DNA of 64,000 nucleotides from Chrysogorgia sp. JL179-B06 (GCA_035772405.1 JAYKKM010000205.1:297001-361000); one strand, 5' to 3'. Shown: positions 50,291 to 63,174, counted from the stretch's first letter. Notes: generated by a model from the sequence alone, not told the origin. Numbers and translations: made by a program.

Positions 50291-50548
50291 CTAATCGCTG
50301 ATGGGCCACTTGTGGCGACTTTTGTTGTACTCCCTTCGATGCGTCTCCATCTTGTGTTTGGCAAACTCCTTTCCTCCACCAGGGATAACAGCGTTGCACT
50401 TTGAACAAAAGTTTCTCACTACTAGTCTCTCGTTGTGGGCGACCTTCATGTGGAGTCTCATCCCAGTTCTCGACGCTTTGTGGCCACAATGACAAGTAGA
50501 GTAGTCTGAAACTTTCACTCCCGAGATTTTTGATAGTTTACGTGGCAT
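50291..50548 (-). CDS. Two-finger zinc protein (85 aa)
   Basis: Started at ATG 50548 (MPRKLSKI). Two zinc-binding units: C-x-C...H-x4-H (STCHCGHKASRTGMRLHMKVAH) and C-x2-C...H-x4-H (NFCSKCNAVIPGGGKEFAKH, then METH). Basic flanks suggest nucleic-acid binding. It lies next to the right TIR. Not found in the large Polinton as a separate gene. Confidence 0.65.
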   Translation of the reverse strand: MPRKLSKISGVKVSDYSTCHCGHKASRTGMRLHMKVAHNERLVVRNFCSKCNAVIPGGGKEFAKHKMETHRREYNKSRHKWPISD

Positions 50549-50589
50549 TTTGGTTAAACTAAGGAGACTCGAGACCAAATTTCAACTCC

Positions 50590-50760
50590 AAGAGATCGGA
50601 GGAGGAGGAGGAGGAGATTTCGCGAGGAGGAGGAGGAGATCTCGTGAAGAGGAGGAGGAGATTTCGTGAAGACTTCAGGTCAAATTTCAATTTCAAGAAA
50701 TCGTGGCGAGGAGGAGGAGGAGGAGATTTCGCGAAGAGGAGGAGGAGGAGATTCTCTAAA
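50590..50760. repeat. GA-rich repeat, units of GAGGAGGAGGAGATTTCGCGA type
   Basis: Four to five alternating copies of (GAG)n plus GATTTCGCGA/GATTTCGTGA leading into the right TIR. Only the inner edge of the left TIR has a corresponding shorter stretch, so the repeat has expanded at this end. Confidence 0.8.
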
Positions 50761-51145
50761 AGACTAAAGATCAAATTTCAATTTCACGAAATTGCAACGA
50801 GGTTTCGTGAGCGACCGCTGACCAAAGTTTTGATTGAGGGGTGGGGCGTCATTGCTAATTAGCATATTGAAACGTGAGACAAGTTTTGATTGAGGGGTGG
50901 GGCGTCATTGCTAATTAGCATAGTGAAATGTGAGACAAATTTTGATTGACAGGTGGGCGGGGCGTAATTTACGAATAAATTAAAAAGTGAGATTTTGATT
51001 TGATTTTCACTTTTTTTTTTATGAGATTTTTGAGAGATTTATGAATAAATTAAAAAGTGAGATTTTGATTTGATTTTCACTTTTTTTTGGATTGAAAATG
51101 AAATTTTATGTGATTTTGGGCTGAAACTCTCCATTTACTACTACT
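50707..51145. repeat. Right TIR of the compact Polinton
   Basis: Inverted match to 42712-43150, identical at the outer ~60 bp and nearly so throughout. The last base (51145) is followed at once by the CATGTT duplication. Confidence 0.9.
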
Positions 51146-51151
51146 CATGTT
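51146..51151 (+). repeat. Target-site duplication CATGTT (right)
   Basis: Second copy of the 6-bp duplication; the interrupted 276-bp unit resumes here with GAAAGGATTTATGG. Confidence 0.95.
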
Positions 51152-52010
51152 GAAAGGATTTATGGTGAAGGAAAATTTCGAGTGTTGGAATACATACATT
51201 TTAAGACCAAACCGGGACCAGTTGCGAAAAATGCAACTTAGCGGCCTTCCGGTAGGAATTGAACCCGCGACCCTGCGATTGCTAGTGCAGTGCTCTGACC
51301 ACTGAGCTACGGAAGCCGTTGCCGAGAGCCTAGTCACGAGTTCTGTATATATGGTGGTAATGCCGGGATAAGATTCTGGGTATATTATAGGTAATATTTG
51401 GCATTTCACTCGATCAAACTACATGTTGAAAGGATTTATGGTGAAGGAAAATTTCGAGTGTTGGAATACATACATTTTAAGACCAAACCGGGACCAGTTG
51501 CGAAAAATGCAACTTAGCGGCCTTCCGGTAGGAATTGAACCCGCGACCCTGCGATTGCTAGTGCAGTGCTCTGACCACTGAGCTACGGAAGCCGTTGCCG
51601 AGAGCCTAGTCACGAGTTCTGTATATATGGTGGTAATGCCGGGATAAGATTCTGGGTATATTATAGGTAATATTTGGCATTTCACTCGATCAAACTACAT
51701 GTTGAAAGGATTTATGGTGAAGGAAAATTTCGAGTGTTGGAATACATACATTTTAAGACCAAACCGGGACCAGTTGCGAAAAATGCAACTTATCGGCCTT
51801 CCGGTAGGAATTGAACCCGCGACCCTGCGATTGCTAGTGCAGTGCTCTGACCACTGAGCTACGGAAGCCGTTGCCGAGAGCCTAGTCACGAGTTCTGTAT
51901 ATATGGTGGTAATGCCGGGATAAGATTCTGGGTATATTATAGGTAATATTTGGCATTTCACTCGATCAAACTACATGTTGAAAGGATTTATGGTGAAGGA
52001 AAATTTCGAG
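51146..52010 (-). repeat. 276-bp tRNA-like array, minus-oriented part
   Basis: Three head-to-tail units with tRNA-like blocks at 51243-51317, 51519-51593 and 51795-51869. Units are almost identical to each other and slightly different from the left array at 18.3-19.1 kb. The compact Polinton lies inside the first unit. Orientation reverses at 52011-52085 through a scrambled stretch with repeated TTTCGAGTG pieces. Confidence 0.88.
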
Positions 52011-52085
52011 TGTTGGAATACTTTCGAGTGAAGGAAAATTTTTCGAGTGAAGGAAAATTTCGAGTGTTGGAAAATTTCGAGTGTT

Positions 52086-54510
<2,425 letters not shown>

Positions 54511-55197
54511 ATAATACACCAAGAACTTGGTGCCAAGTTTAAAAAGAGGTACAATTTCCAATAATTAAATAATTGTTATCAGCAATCTCAAATAGTGAAA
54601 TGGAAAGATTTTTTTATCACTCAAGATATTCATGTTTCTGGCAGACAAAAAATCATATTCCTTATACTTACTTGGGTAGGGGAAAGTATGCCGAAAGCAT
54701 TGTACTTAACTTGTTTTGATTTATTGTACCGTTTTTTAAATATTAGCTTATAGTACACATAATTGTTAGTTTGAAGGGCTGTTTGAAAAAAAACCGACCT
54801 CATCAAATAGGGTATTGGTAATTATGCATGAACCTGGTTTCTAGATTTTTTGGTAAAGTAAGTACTCCGGCTACCTGTGATAGCCGAGTCTAGGTTTCGG
54901 TGTGCTTGTTTTTATTTTTTTTGGGTTGAGATATGGCCCGAACAGGCTTTGCGAAACTGATTCCGCCCGCATCCTGGGGACGAGAGTACACAATAATGGT
55001 GATTTCTCGCATTCTCACATATTCAGCATACTTGAGACACAATAATGATGATTTTTTAATACACAATAATGGCGATTTCTAGCATTCTCACATATTCAGA
55101 AAAAAATTAATAGAAATAGTAAATTTGAGATGGGCAGCTGTGTTTGCAACATGAATTTAATACACTGTTGACCTATTTATATAGCTATAGCTGTGTA
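54511..55197. other. AT-rich intergenic DNA, nothing recognised
   Basis: A short inexact direct repeat (ACACAATAATGGTGATTTCT / ACACAATAATGGCGATTTCT, ~54990 and 55062). No gene. Confidence 0.55.
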
Positions 55198-55205
55198 TTG
55201 ATTGT

Positions 55206-57191
55206 CAGGCGCGGACTGGCCCACCGGGAGATTTCCCAGTACTAAAATATTTTTTTTGGTATATAAAAATTCTTTTTTGAGTTTGCAAATCTGAGTACAA
55301 GTTCCTCGGCTATAGAAATGGCTGGCTACCTGAGCAGGGCCGTAGCCACCGGTGCAACATTTGTCGCTCCAATAATTTCATGGAACATAAATTTTTCAGA
55401 AATATTTCAACTGCATAGTGACTGATATCTGGATAGAAGCAGTTGCACTGTTTTGAAAGCCATTTTATTATTAAACAGACTGTTTGAAGAAACTGAATGC
55501 ATCTACTCAAGCATATCTCGTACCAGGCTCATTTCGCCTCGACGTTAGAAGAATGTGGCATATGGTTACACCAAGTACGCGTCCTCCACTCATTCCAAGT
55601 TTGTTTCCAAATTTCGAACCCCTTCCAAGTCCCCACTCGTTGCAACATCCACGAGTTTGCATTATTTTGTATGTATATCTGGGGTTAGCGTAGTCTCAGA
55701 ATGCCGGAAACGCCATTTTAGAGCCTCAATTTTCAAAATTTTCACGGGGGACATGCCCCCAGAATCCATAGAAGGATTTCTCACACCAATGTTATCTTCA
55801 TCAGTGGTGGATGCAGCGTGCAAACGGATGCAGGACGCAGCGTAGTAGGTATCCCCCCATCCACCGACCAAAGGGATGCCGCCTCATTAGTATTTCAATA
55901 GAACAATAGGCAGAACAAAGAGCGTTATGCACAAAAGTAATTAGTATTGTTAGTGTGACGAACGCGTTGCGAACGCATAGCATGTCTTTTTATTAAATAT
56001 TCCGTGTGAGGGGACTGAAGTAATTACCTCTAAGCCTCTTTCACCTTTAGGATCCCTAACCCTAGTCTCGTGTAACTTTGGGCCCCCATCGTATACTTAG
56101 GTGGCTCTCTGTGTGAATATTGTCGAACGCTGAGATATATAGGTTCAGTCGAGCTCTTAGACAATCGCACGACTCTCGATGAGAGTCAAGGAATCGGAAT
56201 TGAAATCGGCGATATTCCAAATATAATTAAATTTAGGGTTATGAAGGTGGTATGGGATTAGGAGTCTACGAGGCGTTCTTTACGCTAATTATTTCCATTC
56301 GTAACACACACAGAGACATGCAGCATACGATGGGGGTCCCAAAGGTACACGAGACTAGGGTTAGGGATCGTAAAGGTGAAAGAGGCTTAGAGGTAATTCC
56401 GATTTCCGTCCCCTCACACGGAATATTTAATAAATAGACATTCAATGCGTTCGCAACGCGTTCGTCACTAACAATACTAATTACTTTTTATACGTAACGC
56501 TCTTTGTTCTGCCTATTGTTCTATTGAAATACTAATGAGGCGGCATCCCTTTGGTCGGTGGATGAGGGGGGGGGGGGGGGTTTACCTACTCAGCGTGCAT
56601 GCGGATGCAGCGCGCATGCGGATACAGGACGCAGCGCGCAGTGGCGCATGTGACCCTTTTAAAATCCCGTAAAGTTTTATTTTCTGCTGGCTGAGGTACG
56701 AAAGAAGCAGAAAATGTTTTCTTGCGGCTGATCGCTGCAGCATCTCCCAGCTGTGTCTGAGAACAAGTGTTTTCTGTTTTTTACCATGTCAACACGAAGA
56801 AGTCGAAGTGATAAACGCAATATTATATGACCGATTATAAGCACAATGTTTTGCAAAAGCTAGTTTTCATGCACTCATATATATTTTAACATGCAGAGTT
56901 GAAAGAACATAAGTTTTTTATAAAACGACGTTCAAAAGCTGTCAGTTCAATTGGTTCCATACTTCTGAGTTTATATTAAGGTGTTTCATAATCTTGATGC
57001 CCCTTTGTAATCGTGCATTTTTAGCAACGGCGTGGTGTCCTAATTTCACAAAAATTCTTATTAGAAATCGCCGGAAAGCACTTCTGGGCTTTACAAAATT
57101 AAAGATTTTCCTGGGAGTATTGACATTTTATTATGGTGGGCCCCTCCAGTTGCCATTTCCCGGTAAATATTTTAAGTCCAGTCCGCGCCTG
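55206..57191. mobile_element. Non-autonomous hAT-like element, 8-bp target duplication
   Basis: Starts CAGGCGCGGACTGG and ends with its exact reverse complement, flanked on both sides by TTGATTGT (55198-55205 and 57192-57199). No transposase frame. Parts (about 56780-57110) are shared with the element at 27314-28209, for example CCCCTTTGTAATCGTGCATT and CGCCGGAAAGCACTTCTGGG, so the two belong to one family. A foldback element lies inside. Confidence 0.88.
55855..56568. repeat. Nested foldback, ~245-bp arms
   Basis: Arms 55855-56095 and 56325-56568 are imperfect reverse complements (for example CATCCACCGACCAAAGGGAT). The right arm is followed by a G run (56565-56580). A foldback MITE or an inverted duplication inside the hAT-like element. 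Confidence 0.8.
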
Positions 57192-57199
57192 TTGATTGT

Positions 57200-58590
57200 T
57201 CATATATTATTACCTGTATACAGGTACATGTACAGTATATGAATGCTTAATACATTTGAACACCTCGTGTCTGACAGCCAGACCAACTCCAATCCAGATC
57301 AACTCCAATCGATGAAGTGTTTGTTATTGTTCGCTGGTTTTCCAGTGACATCTTGGCAGCCATGTATTTTTCATTGTCCCTCACCCCACATAAATTGTTG
57401 TTGTTGTTTGCCAACTGCATGTTAGTTGGTCTGCACAGCCAGATACATTGCACACACGTGGAGGCAAGCTGGCTCGGTATCTGAGTTTGCTCGTTAATCA
57501 TGACATCACAGTAATTTGGCAATTTTCCAGTACTAAGGGACTAGTCATTATTTATAGGGTTTACTGGGTTGGGAATATTTTAAAACTATTTATTGACCCG
57601 CTTGACCCGCTCTATCAGGGTATAAGATTTTTGAAGCCTGTCCAAACAAGCATGATTGGTGAATTTAATACCTGGTTGATTCTTGTGAGATCATGGGCTT
57701 ATCCGATATGAAATATGGAAATGCATATGTTGTTGTTTTGAATGTTGCATGGCTGGTACATTTCCACACTGGACTTGTCTCATAACTTTTAAGATATTTG
57801 CTGTTTCACACATGAACAGAAAATCAGAAATATAAATCATCTTCGGGTAATTTGTTCTCTTGAATTTGATAACACAGTTCCAAACCACCCCATTCATCTG
57901 TCGAATAATTAAACGACATGGTTGCTTTTTCTAATTTTCAATCGATACCACTTCGACAAATATTCGTCCTGCTTTTACTTGAACATTAATTTTACTCGGA
58001 GCATTCAATAGAATAGGAATATATTCTGCTTTCACCTCCAGTTGAGAATTGATGAGATACTTGTCGCATTTTTTACTTGTTGGATAAGCAAGCAATTTGT
58101 TTTGAGCAATTATTTTCACAGACAAATCTGTGTTTACAGATTTACAGGTTGTTTTGTATAAAGTTCCTCCTGCATCGTTGTTAGCAGAAAATATAACGAA
58201 AATACATTTGATCCTCTGCTTTTATAGACGACTCCTTTTAATTTTTTAAAAACGTTTTAAAAAAAAACATCTATAAAAGCGGGTTCCAAACTAAAAAGTT
58301 TTCAAAAAACCAAGATGGTATTTTGTGACTTCTGTTTCCTTCTATCATTTTGTCATGCATTATAGATGTAGAAAATATATAAAATAGATTAATACAGCGA
58401 TATTTTGTTGGTTATAATTTTTTATGTAAAATTTATCTAAATGTTGCATATAAAGTTCATTTTTTTGCTGACTAGACAATTATAAAATAATTTTACACAT
58501 TTCTGCTCACTAATCCTTTTATAAAAATTTGTCCAATTCACATTTGAGATATGCTCATTTAAGTCTAATCTATAGTTCAATGCTGATTCT
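57200..58590. other. AT-rich DNA, no supported gene
   Basis: Open frames here begin with TTG or other non-ATG codons (for example 58125-57931 and 58640-58437, minus), so they are either exons, broken genes or chance. The second could be a broken extension of the frame at 58597-58788. Confidence 0.4.
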
Positions 58591-58596
58591 ATATAC

Positions 58597-58788
58597 TCAT
58601 GAAGCAACAAACATGCATAAATAATCCTCTTCTTCGTCAATCATAAAAACTTTTGCAAAACATTGCTTCTTATTATATATATAATCATCTTCATAAATAG
58701 TATGACTAATAATTTCCATGGGTAATACGGACTCATTTTCAAATGATTCAATTTCATGACTATTTCCAATATTATAAACATGATGCAT
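58597..58788 (-). CDS. Short unknown ORF (63 aa) in the AT-rich cluster
   Basis: ATG-started, acidic (SFENESVLPMEI, IDEEEDYLCMF). No family recognised. It starts 4 bp downstream of the neighbouring ORF's end, in line with compact gene packing, but small size leaves doubt. Confidence 0.3.
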   Translation of the reverse strand: MHHVYNIGNSHEIESFENESVLPMEIISHTIYEDDYIYNKKQCFAKVFMIDEEEDYLCMFVAS

Positions 58789-58791
58789 GCA

Positions 58792-59259
58792 TCATAATTT
58801 TTTCTCTGTAACTGAATTGTAAATCCTATAGTAAAAACATGACCTAAACACTGTCGGTGCTACCATAAACAAAAAAATACTTAAGAAAAGATAAAAATCT
58901 CCCAGCGATTCCTGTATTTTTTTAAATTTTGATTTTAAACTTTCTCTCCCATACCCATCTATGGAATAAGTTAAATTGTTTCGTTCATAATTTTGTACAA
59001 AACATGTATAATGATAAGTATCACTGCATGGGAATTGAGTCATATTCAAATGGAAATTATTAGCTGGTAGATATATCATAATATCATTAATACAATCCGG
59101 GATTGAACAAATACTATAGCATAATATCTGTGCTTCAAATAATACAATACGTAATTCAAAAGGTTCTGTTCTTTTCATGGCATATGTTCGTTGACTTGCT
59201 TTTAAATTTGGAACCATATAATCATAGGAATAAGCGTCCAAAATAAAATAGGATTCCAT
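58792..59259 (-). CDS. Unknown 155-aa protein with C-terminal membrane helix
   Basis: ATG-started and intronless. Six or more cysteines lie in the middle (CYSICSIPDC, PCSDTYHYTC), then a charged stretch and one transmembrane helix (FYLFLSIFLFMVAPTVF) with a short basic tail. No signal peptide is evident, and it is not recognised. It overlaps the next ORF upstream by 38 bp. Compactness and lack of introns are more like a viral or transferred segment than a normal host gene, but this is inference. Confidence 0.4.
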   Translation of the reverse strand: MESYFILDAYSYDYMVPNLKASQRTYAMKRTEPFELRIVLFEAQILCYSICSIPDCINDIMIYLPANNFHLNMTQFPCSDTYHYTCFVQNYERNNLTYSIDGYGRESLKSKFKKIQESLGDFYLFLSIFLFMVAPTVFRSCFYYRIYNSVTEKKL

Positions 59260-59461
59260 TATTCCACAATTTTATTAAACGACACGTCGTCTGACGATTG
59301 TTTTCATCATCATCTGAATGTTTTCTTTCTCCCATGATCGGACAAGTCACATATTTTCCAGAATAATAGTCTATTGAATCACATAACCAAAATAAAAATC
59401 CAATTTCTCCCTGATGAACTCGTTGAAAATAAGGAACAACTCTTAAAATTATTTCAATCAT
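59222..59461 (-). CDS. Unknown 79-aa ORF
   Basis: Started at ATG 59461 (MIEIILRVVPYF), since the longer frame begins with TTG. It contains FLFWLCDSIDYYSGKYV and a basic C terminus. Overlaps both neighbours slightly. Not recognised. Confidence 0.3.
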   Translation of the reverse strand: MIEIILRVVPYFQRVHQGEIGFLFWLCDSIDYYSGKYVTCPIMGERKHSDDDENNRQTTCRLIKLWNNGILFYFGRLFL

Positions 59462-59840
59462 CTTTTGCAAAAGGTTTCCAAAATTTCCCGTCGATAGTTT
59501 TCTCTTTTTCTTTTATATATGATGTTTCTTGTAATTTTTTAGTTTCGGGATTAAAAAAAACATCTTTTCCTTTTAAATAATGAAAATTATCTAACACGAA
59601 CGTACAAATTTCTCGACCCCATAATAAAGGATATTCCGGTATATCGTCAATAATAACCACTAACGTAATTTCGAAATATATAGCTCGACGATAAAATTTT
59701 GCTTTACAATCCACCATACGCAATTTTAACTTGCTCCTATATATTTTTGAATCAAAATCGGGAAACACGGCATGTACTTGTTGAATGCATGATATTTTTA
59801 TCATGACATAATCGCCACCTGCATCTATGATATCATTCAT
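59454..59840 (-). CDS. Unknown 128-aa protein of the AT-rich cluster
   Basis: ATG-started, intronless. It has a beta-like block KLKLRMVDCKAKF followed by AIYFEITLVVIIDD and a WGREICTFVLDNFHYL segment. A similar order of strands (TLRLVNYKLRENF, then LLYLILIKDENK) appears in the next upstream ORF 59956-60213, so the two may be paralogues. Function unknown. Confidence 0.4.
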   Translation of the reverse strand: MNDIIDAGGDYVMIKISCIQQVHAVFPDFDSKIYRSKLKLRMVDCKAKFYRRAIYFEITLVVIIDDIPEYPLLWGREICTFVLDNFHYLKGKDVFFNPETKKLQETSYIKEKEKTIDGKFWKPFAKDD

Positions 59841-59955
59841 CTTAATAAAAATAAAAACCTTTCGTCGATTATTTTATACCAAACACACACACAATTTCGT
59901 TTAAATTTTTTATTTTCAAAATTTGACATCTAAAAATTTATTACGTAATTTCCAA

Positions 59956-60213
59956 TTACAATCTACATAATCGACGTTGCAACATATCTTTATCAAATAA
60001 CTCTTTATGTACTAGTAGTGCAAAATATCCGTTGGACGTCCCGTAAATTACATTAAATATTGAAAGTTTATTTTCATCTTTAATAAGAATTAAATATAAG
60101 AGTTGTCCATCGAAATTTTCTCGTAATTTATAATTCACTAATCTTAATGTAGACTCTTTACAAAAAGAATGAATGAATCGTTCTGAATATACTGGAGCAT
60201 TTTTCCAAAACAT
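59956..60213 (-). CDS. Unknown 85-aa protein of the AT-rich cluster
   Basis: ATG-started (MFWKNAPVYSERF). It shares a weak pattern with 59454-59840 (LRLVNYK..., hydrophobic strand, ...HKELFDKD). Ends RRLCRL. Function unknown. Confidence 0.35.
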   Translation of the reverse strand: MFWKNAPVYSERFIHSFCKESTLRLVNYKLRENFDGQLLYLILIKDENKLSIFNVIYGTSNGYFALLVHKELFDKDMLQRRLCRL

Positions 60214-60330
60214 TCCGTCGTATAAATTAATGAAGGTTTTCGCGGTTCTCTATCAACAAAGACTATATGTTCACCTACTAATTAACTGATCATAGAACAT
60301 CATAGCGCTAGTGAAAGAGTCTAATAAAAA

Positions 60331-60600
60331 CTATAAAATCTTTTTCCACCATCGGAACGCAGGTTGTTCATTTTTATCTTCCACATAAATTCTAAAGTAA
60401 GCATAATCATAGTCCGCAACATGAAAATTCACTGGATCACGTTTCCATTCCAAAAAATAAAACGTTGAATCTCGTGTCCTTTCGAATTCAAACAATTCAT
60501 GATCGATTAAGGGTAGAATATCTGGGTAAAGAATATTATCTTCAGCTCTAGTCGACGCTCCAGACACCTTTTAATTTTAAATCTTTAGGATCTTGTTCTT
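60331..60600 (-). pseudogene. Broken paralogue of the 68-aa gene at 62300-62506
   Basis: One frame carries DPKDLKLKGV and then stops. The adjacent frame continues with TRDSTFYFLEWKRDPVNFH. The intact gene at 62300-62506 has DPLDLKLYTVDF followed by MDSTFFAVEYMAEDLIHF in a single frame. A frameshift and the absence of an ATG indicate decay here. Confidence 0.45.
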
Positions 60601-61115
60601 TTTTTTTCAAATTTAATGGTGAACTTTCTTTCCTCTCCGATAATTACGAGCATGACAATAACATCCGCTATAAAAAATCAGGACATTTCCTACACGGATA
60701 TTTTATATATGTTTTTCTTTTTGGTTTCTCTACGGGGTCTATCTACACATCAATCTCTTTGAAACTTCTACCCAAAAACATTTCTTTTATAATCTCGAGG
60801 GATGTAATAAAATTTTTATCTACCAAAATCTACCATTTCCAAAATTCACAAATCTTATGATTAGGGTCGTAACCACCTTTTTGAATTTTTTTAGAACGTC
60901 GTGGTTTTCGTATTCTTTTTATTTTTAGTTTTGATTTTTATTTCGATTTTTTACAACTCATACATTTCATTTTTCTTTTAGATTGGTCGCGTCTCTCCAC
61001 CACCTTTATGAAATATAAAATAGTTGTTGTTGTGTTATATATTTTTCAATATTTTTTATAGGGAAAACTGATAAAAAAAACTTTCCACTTCTCAACCCTT
61101 TTTTGATTTTTTAGA
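60601..61115. other. Non-coding, very AT-rich
   Basis: No frame with features. Ends at the TATA-like promoter of the next gene. Confidence 0.45.
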
Positions 61116-61125
61116 CTATATATAA
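61116..61125 (+). promoter_or_regulatory. TATA box of the 114-aa gene
   Basis: CTATATATAA about 30 bp upstream of the ATG at 61156, a normal eukaryotic or viral early-promoter spacing. Confidence 0.45.
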
Positions 61126-61155
61126 CCTCCTTACACATCGAAATTTCTACACAAG

Positions 61156-61500
61156 ATGTTATCGAGCTACATCAACGTACACCGTGATTGTCATGACCAT
61201 AATGGTGTGAGATATCGTAACAAAATATTTACGAATACTTCTTATTATGCAAGTTATTTTCTTCAAACAGAATGTCCCAAATATATCTATATTGTAAAGG
61301 CGTCCAGTCCTGCTCAACAATGTGGTGAATGTACACAGCCACCGTTTAATAAGAACTCATCACCAGCGTTTTATCTACTCTTGGAAGTTACCCATGATGA
61401 TATACTTATAAAAACAATTGTTGACTATGATGCTAGCGATCTCACGCATCAAAACATTAGACTGGTTGGAGTTGAGCATGAAGTTTGCAATGTAAAATAA
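61156..61500 (+). CDS. Unknown 114-aa Cys-containing protein of the AT-rich cluster
   Basis: ATG-started with a TATA box upstream and AATAAAATTTAAA at the stop. Pattern FLQTECPKYIYIV ... CGECTQPP ... AFYLLLEVTHDD. The same skeleton (LQ-x2-CP-x3-YI, then F-x-L-x-LEV) appears in two broken minus-strand copies at 61.6-62.1 kb, so this is a small gene family. Function unknown. Confidence 0.5.
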   Translation: MLSSYINVHRDCHDHNGVRYRNKIFTNTSYYASYFLQTECPKYIYIVKASSPAQQCGECTQPPFNKNSSPAFYLLLEVTHDDILIKTIVDYDASDLTHQNIRLVGVEHEVCNVK

Positions 61501-61687
61501 AATTTAAAAACAAAATTTTCAAATTATTTTTTTGAACAAAATTCTCTTTTATTTTTTTATTAATCTAAATACATTTCTTTATCAATACAACTCAATGTGG
61601 AATCATTAGTTATCATTATTGTTGTTATATATTTTTGCTCGTGAAGATATCAATTTTTTTCATTGTCTACCACTTCCAAATATAATT

Positions 61688-61810
61688 TAAACCTTGGCAT
61701 ACGCGCAAAAATATTTACAGTTTCGTAAAATATATTTTTGATTTGGACAATTGCATTGAAGACTATTAAGATCATAAGGAATATATTTAGCAGCGGTATC
61801 GCTTGACATC
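61688..61810 (-). pseudogene. Short paralogue of the 114-aa gene, frameshifted
   Basis: MSSDTAAKYIPYDLNSLQCN then CPNQKYILRNC and a stop at 61690. In the next frame the sequence continues RFKLYLEVVDNEKN, the expected second half. A tandem relative lies at 61985-62130. Confidence 0.45.
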
Positions 61811-61984
61811 TTGACTCGAGGAAGGTTTTACAAATAATAATGCAATATAATTTGTAACATCTTTTTATTGAACAAAAAATAAATCTAAATACATTTCTTG
61901 ATCTTTACGATTATATATGGTATTATCAGTTCGAACAGTTGTTGTTATATTATTGTTGTTGTTGAAGAACTGGATTTTTCTCAT

Positions 61985-62130
61985 ACTCCATTACTTCCAA
62001 CCATAGTTTAAATTGTGGGTAACCCAAATAGGGGATACGACCACATTCACGTAAAAATATATTTTTGATTTGGACACTTGTCTTGAAGAAAATCAAGGTT
62101 ATAGTGGTTATATACAGCATAGCTTGACAT
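61985..62130 (-). pseudogene. Second short paralogue, frameshifted
   Basis: Starts MSSYAVYNHYNLDFLQDKCP then NQKYIF and a stop. The +1 frame continues LRECGRIPYLGYPQFKLWLE. DNA around it (AATCTAAATACATTTCTT, ATCTTGACTCGA) repeats that around 61688-61810, showing a tandem duplication of about 320 bp. Confidence 0.45.
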
Positions 62131-62299
62131 CTTGACTCGATGAAAATGTTTTACCAAATGATGCAATGTTTACAATGTTCCAACTTTATAAGCATTTTCT
62201 TAGACAGTTGAATTTCGTAATGTAGAAGAATCTTCAAAATATATTTGTTTCTTCAACTCGATCGTATTCTTTCGATCAATTATTGCAAGAACGTAGCCC

Positions 62300-62506
62300 T
62301 TAGATGCTCCTAGTTTTCTTACAGAGACGCGACTCTGGATTGATATCTTTTAGTATTAAGGCGCGACGATCATCACCAAAATGAATCAAATCCTCTGCCA
62401 TATATTCCACAGCAAAAAACGTAGAATCCATACAATTACGACATAAAAAATCAACTGTATACAATTTAAGATCTAAAGGGTCAACTATTTTCGTAGGTGT
62501 TGCCAT
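62300..62506 (-). CDS. Unknown 68-aa protein of the AT-rich cluster
   Basis: ATG-started, intronless. Motifs DPLDLKLYTVDF and MDSTFFAVEYMAEDLIHFGD are shared with the broken copy at 60331-60600. Function unknown. Confidence 0.45.
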   Translation of the reverse strand: MATPTKIVDPLDLKLYTVDFLCRNCMDSTFFAVEYMAEDLIHFGDDRRALILKDINPESRLCKKTRSI

Positions 62507-62575
62507 GATGCTTATCTCAGGTCAAAATGAATACATGTGAGAATTGCACTTTATGCAATTTATGTGTAACCTATT

Positions 62576-62852
62576 CCTGTTTTATTTTTTTGACACGATT
62601 TCTTGCCACCCACACCCCACAGTCGTTATTTTATCGGACGAACTACACGCCGATTATTTTTTTCCCCGTTTTCTCATCCACACAAACAGTGTCACCCTGT
62701 TTTATTTTTTTGACAAAATTCTACTACCATTCGTAAACCACAGTATTTTTTCAAAAACGACATAGTGTCAGAATCGAGGATATTTTTAAAAAGGTTTTCA
62801 CACACACACTGTGTGTGTGTGTCACCCATAATCCTGTTTTATTTTTTTGACA
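62576..62852 (+). repeat. Three dispersed copies of CCTGTTTTATTTTTTTGACA
   Basis: Identical 20-bp elements at 62576-62595, 62696-62715 and 62833-62852, 120 and 137 bp apart, two of them preceded by GTCACCC(ATAAT). A (CA)n/(TG)n hairpin lies between the second and third (about 62799-62822). Intergenic; possibly a control or origin region. Confidence 0.75.
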
Positions 62853-63174
62853 ACTTTTCAACCTCTGTTTTCATCAAAATTTTTAAAAACATCTCACCCC
62901 CTATAACTACTGCACAGTCGTCACATGTCATATGATACCCATTTATTTTTTACACTATTTCATGCGCATGCGCAATACACACCTAACCTCCTATTATTGA
63001 TTGGACCGTCATTCATGGCTAGGACGGTGGACGGGTAACAGCTCCGCAACGCTCTGTTTCTTCATTAATTCCATTTTTTTTATTTTATGTTTAATACACA
63101 TTTTATGTGTCTACATTCTACAGTTTTTTTATTTTACACTTTTTATCAAAAATTATATATTCAAAGAAACACAT

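Larger units (their letters stand above)
42712..51145. mobile_element. Compact Polinton (8.4 kb): PolB but no integrase or capsid genes
   Basis: Tips AGTAGTAGTAAATGG / CCATTTACTACTACT (5'-AG...CT-3'), TIRs of about 440 bp and a perfect 6-bp target duplication are the structural hallmarks of a Polinton. Genes: PolB and a SAP-domain protein leftward; A, B, C, D and a small acidic protein rightward; a zinc-finger protein leftward. All frames are open. No DDE integrase, packaging ATPase, capsid protein or protease was found in any frame. It must either use an integrase supplied by another Polinton or have lost autonomy after insertion. Confidence 0.92.

Noticed and set aside
58437..58640. 67-aa frame in the AT-rich cluster
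   Set aside because: Starts only at TTG and overlaps a neighbouring frame; may be a broken extension but cannot be supported as a gene.
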